A model generated the notes under the pieces. That model did not search any database. It was given only the letters and a program-made list of their open reading frames with translations, and was not told where the DNA came from. Made by a program: the position numbers and the translations under genes. This document shows positions 1 to 8,064 of a stretch of 38,412 nucleotides of DNA, in pieces. Where the stretch lies: NCBI GenBank assembly GCA_946615275.1, contig CAMOHV010000001.1:1-38412 (forward strand). Reading direction: 5' to 3'. This DNA comes from an uncultured Verrucomicrobiota bacterium. GTDB taxonomy: Bacteria > Verrucomicrobiota > Kiritimatiellia > RFP12 > UBA1067. Positions within the stretch are counted from its first letter, which is position 1, and every line of letters begins with the position of its first letter.

Positions 1-651
1 GCGCTGGTCGCCGATGATGGTGCTCCAGTTGATCGCTACGTCGAGGCGAAGGCGACGAGAGCCGTCGTCCGGCAGGAACAGGAGGAAGTCGCCGCGAGGG
101 CCGCCGAAGGCCAGGGGCTCCTTCACGGTGATGTACGTGGCGGCGGAGGGGGTCTCCACGATGCCGGCCTCGCGCACGGCCTTGACGAGGGGGAGGGAGG
201 AGTCGTCGAAGAGGGGAGGATCGCCCGAGTTCGTCTTGAGGACCACGTCGTCGAGGCCGAGGCCGCCCTTGAGGGCGATGATGTGCTCGACCATGCGGAG
301 GTAGTTGTGTGGCGAGCCGCTGCGCAGAACGAGGTTGCGGGCGGAAGTCCAGAGGTTCGCGATGTCGACGGCGGTGTCAAGCTGCTCGGGCTGGTCGGTG
401 CGGCGGATCCACCAGCCGGGGCGTTTGGAGGGGGCGAAGGTGATGGTGCGCTTCTCGCGTCCGCGGAAGGTGCCCACGCCCTGGACCGACGCCTCCTTGG
501 CGATGGTGGTACGGCGGGTAGGCCAGGCGGACGACTCCGCGGGGCGGAAGTCGTCCACCGGCTGCGCGTTGAAGCGCGCAAGCGCCGCGTCTAGCGACGC
601 CTGCGAGCCCGCCACCAGGCGGCATTTGGGATATACCGGCGCGGGGGGCAT
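1..651 (-). CDS. lpxC: UDP-3-O-acyl-N-acetylglucosamine deacetylase (LpxC) homologue, 3' end outside window
   Basis: The frame is open at the left edge; 217 codons are visible. LpxC is the zinc deacetylase that commits UDP-acyl-GlcNAc to lipid A synthesis in the cytoplasm. The translation shows the family's early pattern in order: QGVGTFRGREKRTITFAP (compare SGVGLHSG...), then IRRTD, then MVEHIIALKGGLGLDDV, whose His matches the first zinc ligand of LpxC, then PLFDDSSLPLVKAVREAGIV, close to the family's PILDGSA-PFV segment. The rest of the active site lies beyond the window. The N-terminus is about 45 residues longer than usual. The expected D-x-x-HP segment near the window edge reads INWST, so the protein is somewhat divergent. 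The ATG at 651 is fixed because the upstream gene's TGA is in the same frame one codon before it. It is the last visible gene of the minus-strand operon; the 3-nt gap suggests coupling. Confidence 0.8.
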   Translation of the reverse strand, partial: MPPAPVYPKCRLVAGSQASLDAALARFNAQPVDDFRPAESSAWPTRRTTIAKEASVQGVGTFRGREKRTITFAPSKRPGWWIRRTDQPEQLDTAVDIANLWTSARNLVLRSGSPHNYLRMVEHIIALKGGLGLDDVVLKTNSGDPPLFDDSSLPLVKAVREAGIVETPSAATYITVKEPLAFGGPRGDFLLFLPDDGSRRLRLDVAINWSTIIGDQR

Positions 652-654
652 GAA

Positions 655-1326
655 TCAGCGCTTCTTCTTGCCGCCGGCGAAGGCGGTGGGGTCGTCGAGG
701 ATCTTCTGGATGTCCTTGGAGACGACGGGCTCGATCTCCTTCGTACGCAGGAGGGCGTCGAGCGAGGCGAGCCACACGCCGGGGCCGCCGTCCTTGTCGT
801 AGGAGTCCATGCGGAAGAGGAGCTCCTGGTTCTCGGCGTCGCCCTTTACGCAGACGACCGCGGGGTAGTTGCTCGCGTCGACTGCGGTGAGCGTGTCGCC
901 CTTCTGCTTGGCCTGCGCGGCGGCCTTCTCGTTGAGGCCGTGGTTCTCGAGGAAGCGCTTCTCGTCCTCGGTCTTGAAGGAGGCCTTGAGGTCCACCTTC
1001 TTGCCGTCCTTTGTGGCCTTGAGCTTCATCTTGAGAAGGACGAGGTTGTTCTTAGCATAGTCCTTTGCGAACTGCGGCCACTTGAATATCTCCTTCTCGA
1101 GCATCACGCCGCGCTTGTCCTGGTCGAAGCACATCAGGACGAGGACGGGCTCCTCGTTCGCAGCCGCCACCTTCATCGCCTCGGAGTACTTCGTGTAGAA
1201 CGGCTTCTTGGCCATCTTCTTCTTTGGCTTCGCCTTCTCGGCGGAGCCTGCCTCCGCGGCGTAGGACACAGCCACCGGCGCGAGAATGAGCGCGGAGGCA
1301 AGGATCATCATCAGTTTGAGCTTCAT
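655..1326 (-). CDS. Secreted thioredoxin-fold-like protein without CxxC
   Basis: A 223-residue protein with an N-terminal signal peptide (MKLKLMMILASALILAP..., cleavage probably after SYAAEA), then a Lys-rich segment and one domain. The spacing of YSEAMKVAAANEEPVLVLMC, a middle helical part, and SNYPAVVCVKGD resembles thioredoxin_7/DUF255-type folds: 'treat as urgent work' helix, beta strand, then a cis-Pro-like YPAVV. The active-site CxxC is absent (the strand ends in MCFDQD), so a redox role is unlikely. It would sit in the periplasm. The start is supported by AGAAAGGAAATAAAAA before the ATG, a good ribosome binding site. It lies 28 nt after the MurC-like gene and 3 nt before lpxC, in the same operon. 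The fold is an inference from pattern; the exact role is unknown. Confidence 0.7.
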   Translation of the reverse strand: MKLKLMMILASALILAPVAVSYAAEAGSAEKAKPKKKMAKKPFYTKYSEAMKVAAANEEPVLVLMCFDQDKRGVMLEKEIFKWPQFAKDYAKNNLVLLKMKLKATKDGKKVDLKASFKTEDEKRFLENHGLNEKAAAQAKQKGDTLTAVDASNYPAVVCVKGDAENQELLFRMDSYDKDGGPGVWLASLDALLRTKEIEPVVSKDIQKILDDPTAFAGGKKKR

Positions 1327-1354
1327 TTTTTATTTCCTTTCTTTTGGTTGTGAT

Positions 1355-2659
1355 TTATTGAATGCCGGCGAGGCGGCGCGCGAGGACGGGGAGCCCCGGG
1401 TCGCGCGCGCCGGCCGTTGCGATTGCACCGAAGGCGGGTGCGCGCCGGCGGAGGACCGACTCCGCCTCTTGAAGATCCTGAACGAGCTCCGCGCCGGGGA
1501 CGAGGGCCGCGAGGGCGTCCGAGTTCACGGAGCGGTCGGCCGTGCCGCCGGCGTCGTAGACGGGCAGGAGAAGAAGCGCGTCCTGCGGGCGCATCATCTC
1601 GCGGAACATCGCCGCGAGGGGGGCGAGCATCTTGCGGAGGGGGCCGTAGCCATGCGGGCGCCACACCACGGCGATGCCTTTGGGATGGGCGGCGGCAAGC
1701 GTGCGCCACATGGCGGCAAGCTTCTCGGGGTTGTGGGCGTAGTCATCGTAGATGGCGACGGCGAGAACGCCGTCGCACAGGACTGGGGCGCCGTCGCGAG
1801 GGGCTGGGGAGCCAACGCGAAGGACGCCCACCTTCTGGAGGCGGCGCTCCACGCCGGGGAAGGTGCGGATGGCGGCAGCGAGCTGCGCCTCGTCGGCGCC
1901 GATGGCGCGCGCAAGGCGCAGCGCGCATTCGGCGTTCACGGCGTTGTGTTCGCCGGGGAGGGGGATCTCGCGGGCGAGGGCGGAGGGCGCGATGGGCTCG
2001 CGGCGGCCATCGACGACAGGGCCGGGGACGCCGGCCGTGAACGCGTCGAACACCTCGTCCATCTCCTCCTTCGAGTAGTGATCCGCGGAGGCATTGGTGA
2101 CTATGGCGGCGTATGGCGAGAAGGCCGTGAGCGACTTGTCGCTTTCGTCGACCTCGGCGACGGCCCATTCGCCGCCGCCGGGCCGCGTGGATCCCACGCG
2201 CCGCCCGCCTTGGTCCCACCCGACTATCGGCGCGCCGTTCACCACCACGGGATCGAACCCGCATTCGGCGAGCAGGTGGCCGAGGATGGCGGTGACCGTG
2301 GACTTGCCGCATGTGCCGGCCACGGCGAGAAGCCTGCGGGGGGCGAGGAGCGCGGCAAGGGCGGCGGCGCGGTGCACCACCTTGACGCCGAGCGCCTTGG
2401 CGCGCAAGAGGTCGGCGTTGGAATCCTCGATGGCGGTGGAGACAACCACATGGTCGAGATCGGCGGAGACGAGCGAGCCGTCGTCGGGCGCAAGAGGCAC
2501 ATCCTGCGCGGCGAGGGCGGCGAGGGCGCCGGAGCGCGGGCCGGAGGAGGCCAGCGCGCGGTCGGAGCCGGATACGGCCCACCCGGCGTCGATGTACGCC
2601 TGCGCGAGGGCGCTCATGCCCACGCCTCCAATGCCAACAAGATGGACTCTAGCCGACAT
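1355..2659 (-). CDS. MurC/Mpl-type Mur ligase
   Basis: A 434-residue cytoplasmic ligase of the MurC family, which adds an amino acid or peptide to UDP-MurNAc using ATP. Visible motifs are GIGGVGMS (9-16, Rossmann start as in MurC), the P-loop GTCGKST (115-121), EVDESDKSL (169-177), IVTNASADH (186-194), GEHNAVNA (237-244), DDYAHNP (305-311) and WRPHGYGP (333-340). The order matches MurC/Mpl rather than MurD/E/F. Two features are unusual: the P-loop has Cys and Ser where MurC has GTHGKTT, and the protein is shorter than typical MurC (about 460-490). It could be the genuine MurC of this lineage or a second, recycling-type ligase such as Mpl; I leave the symbol blank. The start has GAGGAG about 10 nt upstream. 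Neighbours (AsmA-like gene before, lpxC after) fit envelope synthesis. Confidence 0.85.
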   Translation of the reverse strand: MSARVHLVGIGGVGMSALAQAYIDAGWAVSGSDRALASSGPRSGALAALAAQDVPLAPDDGSLVSADLDHVVVSTAIEDSNADLLRAKALGVKVVHRAAALAALLAPRRLLAVAGTCGKSTVTAILGHLLAECGFDPVVVNGAPIVGWDQGGRRVGSTRPGGGEWAVAEVDESDKSLTAFSPYAAIVTNASADHYSKEEMDEVFDAFTAGVPGPVVDGRREPIAPSALAREIPLPGEHNAVNAECALRLARAIGADEAQLAAAIRTFPGVERRLQKVGVLRVGSPAPRDGAPVLCDGVLAVAIYDDYAHNPEKLAAMWRTLAAAHPKGIAVVWRPHGYGPLRKMLAPLAAMFREMMRPQDALLLLPVYDAGGTADRSVNSDALAALVPGAELVQDLQEAESVLRRRAPAFGAIATAGARDPGLPVLARRLAGIQ

Positions 2660-2715
2660 TTATCGCTGGCTCCTCGTCTCTATTCTCCACAGATTCTTTG
2701 ATTGTGCAGGGGGGC

Positions 2716-3789
2716 TTACTTCTTGTCGCCTCCGAAGAGGCTGCCTGCGCCCTTCAGGAGGTTCTTGGCGCCTTCGCCGACGCTCTTCGCGGCGTCGGTG
2801 GCAGCGTCGGCCGCCTTGGAGGCGGCGTTGGCAGCGCCGGAGCCGACGTTCTTGACAGCGTCGGTGGCGGCGCCGGCCGCATTGGCTGCGCCTTCGCCGA
2901 CGCTCTTAGCGGCGTCGGTCGCGGCGTCGGCGGCCTTGGAGGCGCCTTCGCCGGCGCTCTTCGCGGCATCGCCGCCGCCGATGCTCTTGAGGGCGTCGGT
3001 CGCGCTGGAGCCGAGGTTCTTGATGGCGTCGGTCGCGGCGCCGGCGGCGTTGGAAACACCTTCGCCGAGGCCCTTGACGGCATCGCCCACCCCCTTCGCG
3101 GCATCGCCGCCGAAGAGGCCCATGAAGCTGCCGCCGGCCTTGGAGAACGCGCCGGAGATCTGGGAGGCAAGCGTGGAGCCCATCTCCTTCATCGTGATGC
3201 CGTCGGTCTCCTTGCCTTCGGAATCCTTCGTGCCGAGGTCGTGCAGCGTGATCGGGATCGGGATCGGGATGGTGGGCATGATGCCCATCTTGAACTTCAC
3301 GCCCTCGATGTGGAAGCGGTCGATCACCACCTTCATCTTCTTCTTGTCATCCTTCTCCTCCTCCTCTTCCTCCTTGGGAGGGAACTTGCTCTTTAGGTTG
3401 GCGAGGATTGCGTCGAAGTTGTTAGTGCCGTTGTTGCCGAGATAGCTGGCGTAGGGGTCGATGATGTCGACGTTCTTGATGTGGAGCTTGTTGCCGAAGA
3501 GCGCGCCGATGGCGATGTCCACGTTGAACTTGCCCACGCTCACGGCGTCCTCGGCGTCATACCCCTTGGGGTTGCCGAGGTGGAAGTCCTCCACGCGAAG
3601 GCAGCCGGTGTAGGGGTTGATGTATATCTTCGCCACCTTGAAGTCGGTGCCGGTGTACTTCGGCGCGAGGCTGGTGGCAAGGGATTTTGCGAGGGGTCCC
3701 AGCCACAGGGGCGAGGAGAGGAACAGAAGGATCGCGCCGCCGAGGACGATGGCTAAGATCCAGAGCACTATCTTTACTGGTTTTTTCAT
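2716..3789 (-). CDS. AsmA-like membrane-anchored protein with Ala-rich repeat tail
   Basis: 357 residues. Residues 8-28 form one membrane anchor (IVLWILAIVLGGAILLFLSS). Residues 30-130 follow the AsmA/DUF748 N-terminal pattern: a short helix, then the strand-rich stretch FKVAKIYINPYTGCLRVEDF, LHIKNVDIIDPYAS, and NFDAILANL. AsmA-type proteins sit in the inner membrane with a periplasmic lipid-handling groove. A Glu/Lys block (EEEEEEKDDKKK) follows near 140. From about 205 to 345 the protein is a low-complexity amphipathic repeat of the type AADAATDAAKSVGEGA, with one such block occurring twice; this resembles LEA or apolipoprotein-like helices, not the usual AsmA C-terminus. It is 56 nt upstream of the MurC-like gene. 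The domain assignment is fairly sure; the role of the tail is unknown. Confidence 0.75.
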   Translation of the reverse strand: MKKPVKIVLWILAIVLGGAILLFLSSPLWLGPLAKSLATSLAPKYTGTDFKVAKIYINPYTGCLRVEDFHLGNPKGYDAEDAVSVGKFNVDIAIGALFGNKLHIKNVDIIDPYASYLGNNGTNNFDAILANLKSKFPPKEEEEEEKDDKKKMKVVIDRFHIEGVKFKMGIMPTIPIPIPITLHDLGTKDSEGKETDGITMKEMGSTLASQISGAFSKAGGSFMGLFGGDAAKGVGDAVKGLGEGVSNAAGAATDAIKNLGSSATDALKSIGGGDAAKSAGEGASKAADAATDAAKSVGEGAANAAGAATDAVKNVGSGAANAASKAADAATDAAKSVGEGAKNLLKGAGSLFGGDKK

Positions 3790-3844
3790 TGTTTTCCTTT
3801 TTGTTGTTGGTGGTAATCAGGGGTTGAGATTGGGGGGCCAGGGG

Positions 3845-4525
3845 CTATGCGTCTTCGATGGACTCCACGGTGATCTTGGTGCGGTGGCCGGAGCCGAGGG
3901 TCTCGACCTCAAGCACGTTGGCCATCCAGCGCTCGCCGAACTTCTTCACGCGCGTGCCCCAGAGGCGGCGGACGGGCTTGAGGGATTCGTTCAGCTGCTC
4001 GGCCTGCATGAGGCAGCCGGTCTTGCGGTCCACCCAGAGGCGGACGGCGTATATGCCGGCGACGGGCGTCGCGGGCCTGGCGAGTATGATCGTGCATTTC
4101 TGGCCGTGGATCGTCTCTCCTTCGCGCTCGGCCTCGAATTCGGCGGTGGGCCACCAGAGGAAATCGAGCGTGAGGTCGAGCCAGGTGACATCGGTCTTGA
4201 GGATGCGCCCCTCGGGAATGGGGCCTGGGCGGCGCAGCTGAGCGCGCTCGAGGACGTTCGTCTCGCCGCGGGGGGTGAACTCGACGTCGATGGTGGCCGG
4301 GGCCTTCGTGCGGTCGGCGGAGAGAGTGTAGCCGTATTCGCCCTGCGGGATGCCCTTGCGCGAGCGCATGATGATCGCGCCCTTGAGCGTGACGGGGCGC
4401 TCGGGGAGCATGCGGCGGCAGTCGGCGAGGATGTCGGCGGCAGAGCGCGGCGGCACCGCCGATTGCGGTTCCGCATACATGGCCGCCGCGAGGGACGCGG
4501 CGAAGATGGCAAGAATGAATCTCAT
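3845..4525 (-). CDS. LolA-like outer-membrane lipoprotein-sorting family protein
   Basis: 226 residues with a clear signal peptide (MRFILAIFAASLAAAMYAEP). The mature part follows the LolA_like (PF17131-type) layout: an early helix (AADILADCRRMLPERP), paired strands (GAIIMRSRKGIPQGEYGYTL), ILKTDVTWLDLTLDFLWW, GQKCTIILARP, then YAVRLWVDRKTGCLMQAEQL and a final HRTKITVESI strand. Proteins of this type are periplasmic and carry lipid or lipoprotein-like cargo. A longer reading frame runs back to 4762, but the ATG at 4525 starts exactly at the signal peptide and overlaps the upstream TPR gene's stop as ATGA, so I chose it. It probably works with the TPR and AsmA-like neighbours at the outer membrane. 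Confidence 0.75.
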   Translation of the reverse strand: MRFILAIFAASLAAAMYAEPQSAVPPRSAADILADCRRMLPERPVTLKGAIIMRSRKGIPQGEYGYTLSADRTKAPATIDVEFTPRGETNVLERAQLRRPGPIPEGRILKTDVTWLDLTLDFLWWPTAEFEAEREGETIHGQKCTIILARPATPVAGIYAVRLWVDRKTGCLMQAEQLNESLKPVRRLWGTRVKKFGERWMANVLEVETLGSGHRTKITVESIEDA

Positions 4526-5409
4526 TTCGCGGGCTCCTTTCCGTCGGCGGACGGCGGCAGGCCGAGCCGAGCCTCCAGGCGCGGATCCCTCGGCCCGCCC
4601 ACGTTCCGTCCAAGGTCGTAGTATTCGCGCGCCGAGGCTGCGCCTTCGCCGAGATCGAGGGCGACGTATGCGAGGTTGTAGTACGGCACGTATGACTTGG
4701 GATGCGCGCGATTCGCCTTCTCCAGCGTGCTTCGCGCGGCCTCCACGCTGCCTACGCCGCACTGGGCGGCCGCCTTCAAGAGCAGCGCCTCGAGATCCTT
4801 GGGGCGCGCCTCCAGCAGCTCGACTAGAGCAAGATCCGCCGCCGCGTAGTCGCGCGCCTTAACGAGATCATACGCCTGCTTGAGGCGCGTGCGCCATTCC
4901 TTGTCATTCGCCGAACCCTGAGGCTGTTTTGGGGCGACGCCATCGCCGGCCTTCTGCGGCTTGGGCTTCTCGCCGTCCTCGGATGGCTGGGCGATGCCGT
5001 GCTTCTTGTTGTACTTCTTGCGGAGCTCGGCGGATTCGGACACGGTGACCGCGCGGAGGTTGTCGTTCACCTGAGCGAAGCGTATGGACTCGATCGCGGC
5101 GGTGCACGTGGCGCGCTTGTTCCTGAGGGGGGCGAACTCGGAAGTCTCGGCCCGCTCGGGGTTCTCGCGCTCAATGCGGTCCAGCTCGCCGAGGGCCTCG
5201 CGGTAGTATTCGAGGGCCTTGTCACCATTGCCGTTCATGGCCTCGTCCTCGGCCAGCTCGATGAAGTCGTTGGCCTTCTCCAGAAGCCGGTGCAGGCGCG
5301 GGGGGCGGTTGGTGTCGGCCTCGTCGTAGGGCTTGAGACCGAACCAGTCCCAGGCGTTCGCGGCGGACGCGGACGCAAGGCAGATGGCTAATAGAAGTTT
5401 CTTGAACAT
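4522..5409 (-). CDS. Secreted TPR-repeat protein
   Basis: 295 residues with a signal peptide (MFKKLLLAICLASASAANA, cleavage before WDWFG). An N-terminal helical pair around residues 38-75 (AEDEAMNGNGDKALEYYREA) and three C-terminal helical repeats between about 170 and 275 (YDLVKARDYAAADLALVEL, LEALLLKAAAQCGVGSVEAA, YVPYYNLAYVALDLGEGAA) have TPR spacing. A charged, Pro/Lys-rich linker (about 130-165) joins them. This is a periplasmic scaffold by inference; no enzymatic motif is visible. Its stop overlaps the start of the LolA-like gene (ATGA), so the two products are probably made in step and may interact. The gap to the upstream UPF0210 gene is 20 nt. Confidence 0.75.
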   Translation of the reverse strand: MFKKLLLAICLASASAANAWDWFGLKPYDEADTNRPPRLHRLLEKANDFIELAEDEAMNGNGDKALEYYREALGELDRIERENPERAETSEFAPLRNKRATCTAAIESIRFAQVNDNLRAVTVSESAELRKKYNKKHGIAQPSEDGEKPKPQKAGDGVAPKQPQGSANDKEWRTRLKQAYDLVKARDYAAADLALVELLEARPKDLEALLLKAAAQCGVGSVEAARSTLEKANRAHPKSYVPYYNLAYVALDLGEGAASAREYYDLGRNVGGPRDPRLEARLGLPPSADGKEPAK

Positions 5410-5429
5410 CGGGGGTCAGGAGTTATGGG

Positions 5430-6794
5430 TTAGTTCTTGAAGGAGTGTATTGGCGCGGGGATGCGGCCGCGGCGGGAGACGAAGCGCGAGCAGTCGAAGG
5501 TGTTGAGGCGCATCACCGGGGCGTGGCCGAGGAGCCCGCCGAACTCCACGGTGTCGCCCTCGCCCTTGCCGGCGACGGGTATGATGCGCACGGCGGTCGT
5601 CTTCTGGTTCACCATGCCGATGGCCGCCTCGTCGGCGATGAGGCCGGCGATGGAGGAGGCGGGGGTGTCGCCGGGGATGGCGATCATGTCCAGGCCCACG
5701 GAGCAGACGCACGTCATCGCCTCGAGCTTCTCGATGGTGAGCGCGCCGGCCGTGACGGCGTCGATCATGCCCTGGTCCTCCGAGACGGGTATGAACGCGC
5801 CCGAGAGCCCGCCCACGTAGGACGACGCCATCACGCCGCCCTTCTTCACCTGGTCGTTGAGAAGCGCGAGGGCGGCAGTGGTGCCGGGCGCGCCGGGATG
5901 CTCGAGGCCGATCTCCTTCAGAATGTCGGCGACGGAGTCGCCCACGGCGGGGGTGGGGGCGAGCGACAAATCGATTATGCCGAAGGGCACGCCGAGGCGG
6001 CGGCTCGCCTCCTGGGCGACGAGCTGGCCGACGCGCGTTATCTTGAACGCGGTCTTCTTGATCGTCTCGCAGAGCGTCTCGAAGTCCGCGCCGCGTATGT
6101 GCTCGAGGGCGTACTTGACGACGCCCGGGCCGGAGACGCCCACGTTCACGACGGCGTCGCCCTCGGTGACGCCGTGGAAGGCGCCGGCCATGAAGGGATT
6201 GTCGTCGGGGGCGTTGCAGAGGACGACGAGCTTCGCGCAGCCGAGGGAGTCGCGGTCCGCGGTGCGCGCGGCCGTCTCCTTCACGATCTCGCCCATGAGG
6301 CGGATCGCGTCCATGTCTAGGCCTGTCTTGGTGGAGCCGACGTTCACGCTCGCGCAGACGCGCTCCGTGGCGGCGAGCGCCTCGGGGATGGAGCGTATCA
6401 GGAGCTCGTCGGAGGGCGTCATCCCCTTCGAGACGACTGCGGAGTATCCGCCGAGGAAGTTGACGCCGAGCTCGGCGGCGGTGCGGTCGAGCGTGCGGGC
6501 TATCTGCACGTAGTCGCCCGGCGCGCGGCAGCAGGCGGCGCCCACGAGCGAGACGGGGGTGACGGAGATGCGCTTGTTGACGATTGGGACGCCGAACTCG
6601 CGGGCGATGTCCTCGCCCGTCCGAACAAGGTTCCCCGCGAGGCGCAGGAGCTTGGCGCGGATCTTCTCGCACGTGGTGCCCACCCCGGCGTCGGCGCAGT
6701 CCAGGAGCGAGACGCCCATGGTGATCGTGCGGACGTCCAGGTTCTCGGCCTGGATCATCCTGTTCGTCTCGATCACTTCGCTGATGTTTATCAT
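5430..6794 (-). CDS. PFL/UPF0210 (DUF711) family protein
   Basis: 454 residues, the normal length for UPF0210. Family hallmarks run along the whole protein: [20 protein letters not shown] at the start, [54 protein letters not shown] [39 protein letters not shown], and [19 protein letters not shown]. The biochemical role of the family is not established, though it resembles glycyl-radical (PFL-like) folds. The frame stays open to 7322, but the family start is the ATG at 6794; upstream codons are out of frame with the ACT gene that occupies that DNA. It follows the UPF0237 ACT gene by 8 nt, the standard two-gene arrangement of this pair in bacteria and archaea. Confidence 0.93.
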   Translation of the reverse strand: MINISEVIETNRMIQAENLDVRTITMGVSLLDCADAGVGTTCEKIRAKLLRLAGNLVRTGEDIAREFGVPIVNKRISVTPVSLVGAACCRAPGDYVQIARTLDRTAAELGVNFLGGYSAVVSKGMTPSDELLIRSIPEALAATERVCASVNVGSTKTGLDMDAIRLMGEIVKETAARTADRDSLGCAKLVVLCNAPDDNPFMAGAFHGVTEGDAVVNVGVSGPGVVKYALEHIRGADFETLCETIKKTAFKITRVGQLVAQEASRRLGVPFGIIDLSLAPTPAVGDSVADILKEIGLEHPGAPGTTAALALLNDQVKKGGVMASSYVGGLSGAFIPVSEDQGMIDAVTAGALTIEKLEAMTCVCSVGLDMIAIPGDTPASSIAGLIADEAAIGMVNQKTTAVRIIPVAGKGEGDTVEFGGLLGHAPVMRLNTFDCSRFVSRRGRIPAPIHSFKN

Positions 6795-6802
6795 GGTGGG
6801 GC

Positions 6803-7075
6803 TCAGATGCGGTGCATTTTCTCGAATATTGCGGCCTTCTGGCAGCGGATCTCTAGGCCCATGCCGGAGCCGAGCTGGGAGAGCCCGGCGCCGAGGTCGG
6901 CGAACGGGACGGAGCAGGAGGACACGTCTACGATCATCATCATGTTGAAGAAGTCCTGCACGACCGTCTGGGATATGTCGAGGATGTTCACGCCATTCTC
7001 GGCGAGATAGGTGCAAACGCGCGCGAGGATGCCAACGGTATCCTTGCCGACGACGGTTATGACTGCTTTGTCCAT
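6803..7075 (-). CDS. ACT-domain protein, UPF0237 family
   Basis: 90 residues forming one ACT domain: [20 protein letters not shown], then [17 protein letters not shown], then a strand-helix-strand half ending [18 protein letters not shown]. This is the complete, usual length of UPF0237. ACT domains bind amino acids and regulate partners; the consistent partner of this family is UPF0210, which is the next gene. It is the first gene of the minus-strand envelope operon. A promoter with extended -10 TGGTATAAT lies directly before it, with only 8 nt between -10 and ATG, so the operon mRNA may be leaderless here. Confidence 0.92.
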   Translation of the reverse strand: MDKAVITVVGKDTVGILARVCTYLAENGVNILDISQTVVQDFFNMMMIVDVSSCSVPFADLGAGLSQLGSGMGLEIRCQKAAIFEKMHRI

Positions 7076-7083
7076 AGGCGTGC

Positions 7084-7092
7084 ATTATACCA
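7084..7092 (-). promoter_or_regulatory. Extended -10 promoter for the minus-strand operon
   Basis: On the minus strand the sequence reads TTTTATGGTATAATGCACG, with a perfect TATAAT (7089 to 7084) and the extended element TGG just before it. No good -35 hexamer is found at 16-18 bp, which is common for extended -10 promoters. The predicted transcript start is about 2 nt before the ATG at 7075. Confidence 0.6.
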
Positions 7093-7126
7093 TAAAACGC
7101 GTGCGCGCGGGAGAGGAAAATTCGCA

Positions 7127-7156
7127 TTGACGCGGGGAGCGCGGATTTGGTAAAAT
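7127..7156 (+). promoter_or_regulatory. Sigma-70-type promoter of the glycan locus
   Basis: TTGACG (7127-7132), an 18-bp spacer ending in TGG, and TAAAAT (7151-7156). It points at the kinase-like gene at 7204 and would give a 5' leader of about 40 nt. It is divergent from the ACT-gene promoter at 7084-7092, so both operons start from one 128-bp intergenic region. Confidence 0.6.
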
Positions 7157-7203
7157 ACGCGCCGACGCGGTGCGGCAGATGGCCGCGGTCGATGTGAACG
7201 ACG

Positions 7204-8064
7204 ATGAAGAAGCTTGACGACGCCACGCGCGGGAGCTGGGACGCTCTAATCAAGACCGAGGGCAAGGCGCTCGGTCTGGAGGATTGCCGCCCGTTTCTGG
7301 AGAACAAGGTCGTCAACGACATCTTCTACACGGGGATGTTCAGGGGCGAACCGTGCGTTGTGAAGTGCTCTTCGCGCGCGCCGGACTCGATTGCGAACGA
7401 GTACGAGATGTCGCGCCGGCTCGCGGCGGCGGACTCCGACGTGTGCGCCCCGGCCCTGGCGCTCTGGCGCGCGCCGGACGGGCGGCGCGCGTTCGTGGTG
7501 ACGGGCCGCCTCCCCGGCCCTTCGCTCACCGAGATCATCGCCAAGGGCGCCGAGGCCGACGAGGCGATCGGCGTGATGGAGGACATGCTGCGCATCGCTG
7601 CCGCCCTCCAGAAGGCCAGCATCGTGTGGCGTGACATCATCCCCGACAACTTCCTCTGCGGCGCGGACGGGCATCTCAGGCTCATCGACGCCCAGTTCGC
7701 CATCGACCGCGACGACTTCAGGGAGTCGGAGTTCCTCAAGAGCCGATGGACGTACCGCACGCTCCTCTTCGCGCACCATCCGGACATGGCGGGGCGCGGC
7801 TGGAACGACGTGGCGATGATGCTCCACTTCACGCGGCTTCTGCCGGACGGCGATGAGGTGCGGGCATTAAGGGAGCGGCTCCGCGCCATGTCGTCGGCCG
7901 CCGCCTTCCCCGTGGAGTACGGCTTCGCGGACGATGTGCGCATGGCGCTTCACCTGGCTGGGCTGAGGCTACGCGAGATCTTCGCGTCGAAGAAGAAGAG
8001 GGCCGTGCTGCGCGACCGCGCGGCGCGCGCCGTGCGATTTCTGAAAAGGAGTGCGAAATGGTGA
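7204..8064 (+). CDS. Protein-kinase-fold (LPS-kinase-like) phosphotransferase
   Basis: 286 residues with a degenerate protein-kinase-like core: EPCVVKCSS (about 55-63, Lys of the VAIK type), NEYEMSRRL (candidate alpha-C Glu), [15 protein letters not shown] (hinge region), [10 protein letters not shown] (about 141-150, catalytic loop D-x4-N) and LRLIDAQFA (Asp of the DFG position, here DAQ). This layout fits the Kdo/heptose kinases and related sugar or lipid kinases acting on glycans better than Ser/Thr kinases. The C-terminus is basic (ASKKKRAVL...RSAKW). The upstream frame has TGA at 7195, so ATG 7204 is the earliest start; no clear ribosome site precedes it. It overlaps the acetyltransferase gene by 7 nt and opens the glycan locus. 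The substrate is unknown; a sugar phosphorylation role is inferred. Confidence 0.7.
   Translation: MKKLDDATRGSWDALIKTEGKALGLEDCRPFLENKVVNDIFYTGMFRGEPCVVKCSSRAPDSIANEYEMSRRLAAADSDVCAPALALWRAPDGRRAFVVTGRLPGPSLTEIIAKGAEADEAIGVMEDMLRIAAALQKASIVWRDIIPDNFLCGADGHLRLIDAQFAIDRDDFRESEFLKSRWTYRTLLFAHHPDMAGRGWNDVAMMLHFTRLLPDGDEVRALRERLRAMSSAAAFPVEYGFADDVRMALHLAGLRLREIFASKKKRAVLRDRAARAVRFLKRSAKW

Noticed and set aside
4526..4762. Upstream extension of the LolA-like gene
   Set aside because: It would place Arg-rich sequence before a perfect signal peptide; the ATGA overlap at 4522-4525 explains the start better.
6795..7322. N-terminal extension of the UPF0210 frame to 630 residues
   Set aside because: The DNA encodes the ACT protein in another frame, and UPF0210 proteins begin at MINISEV.
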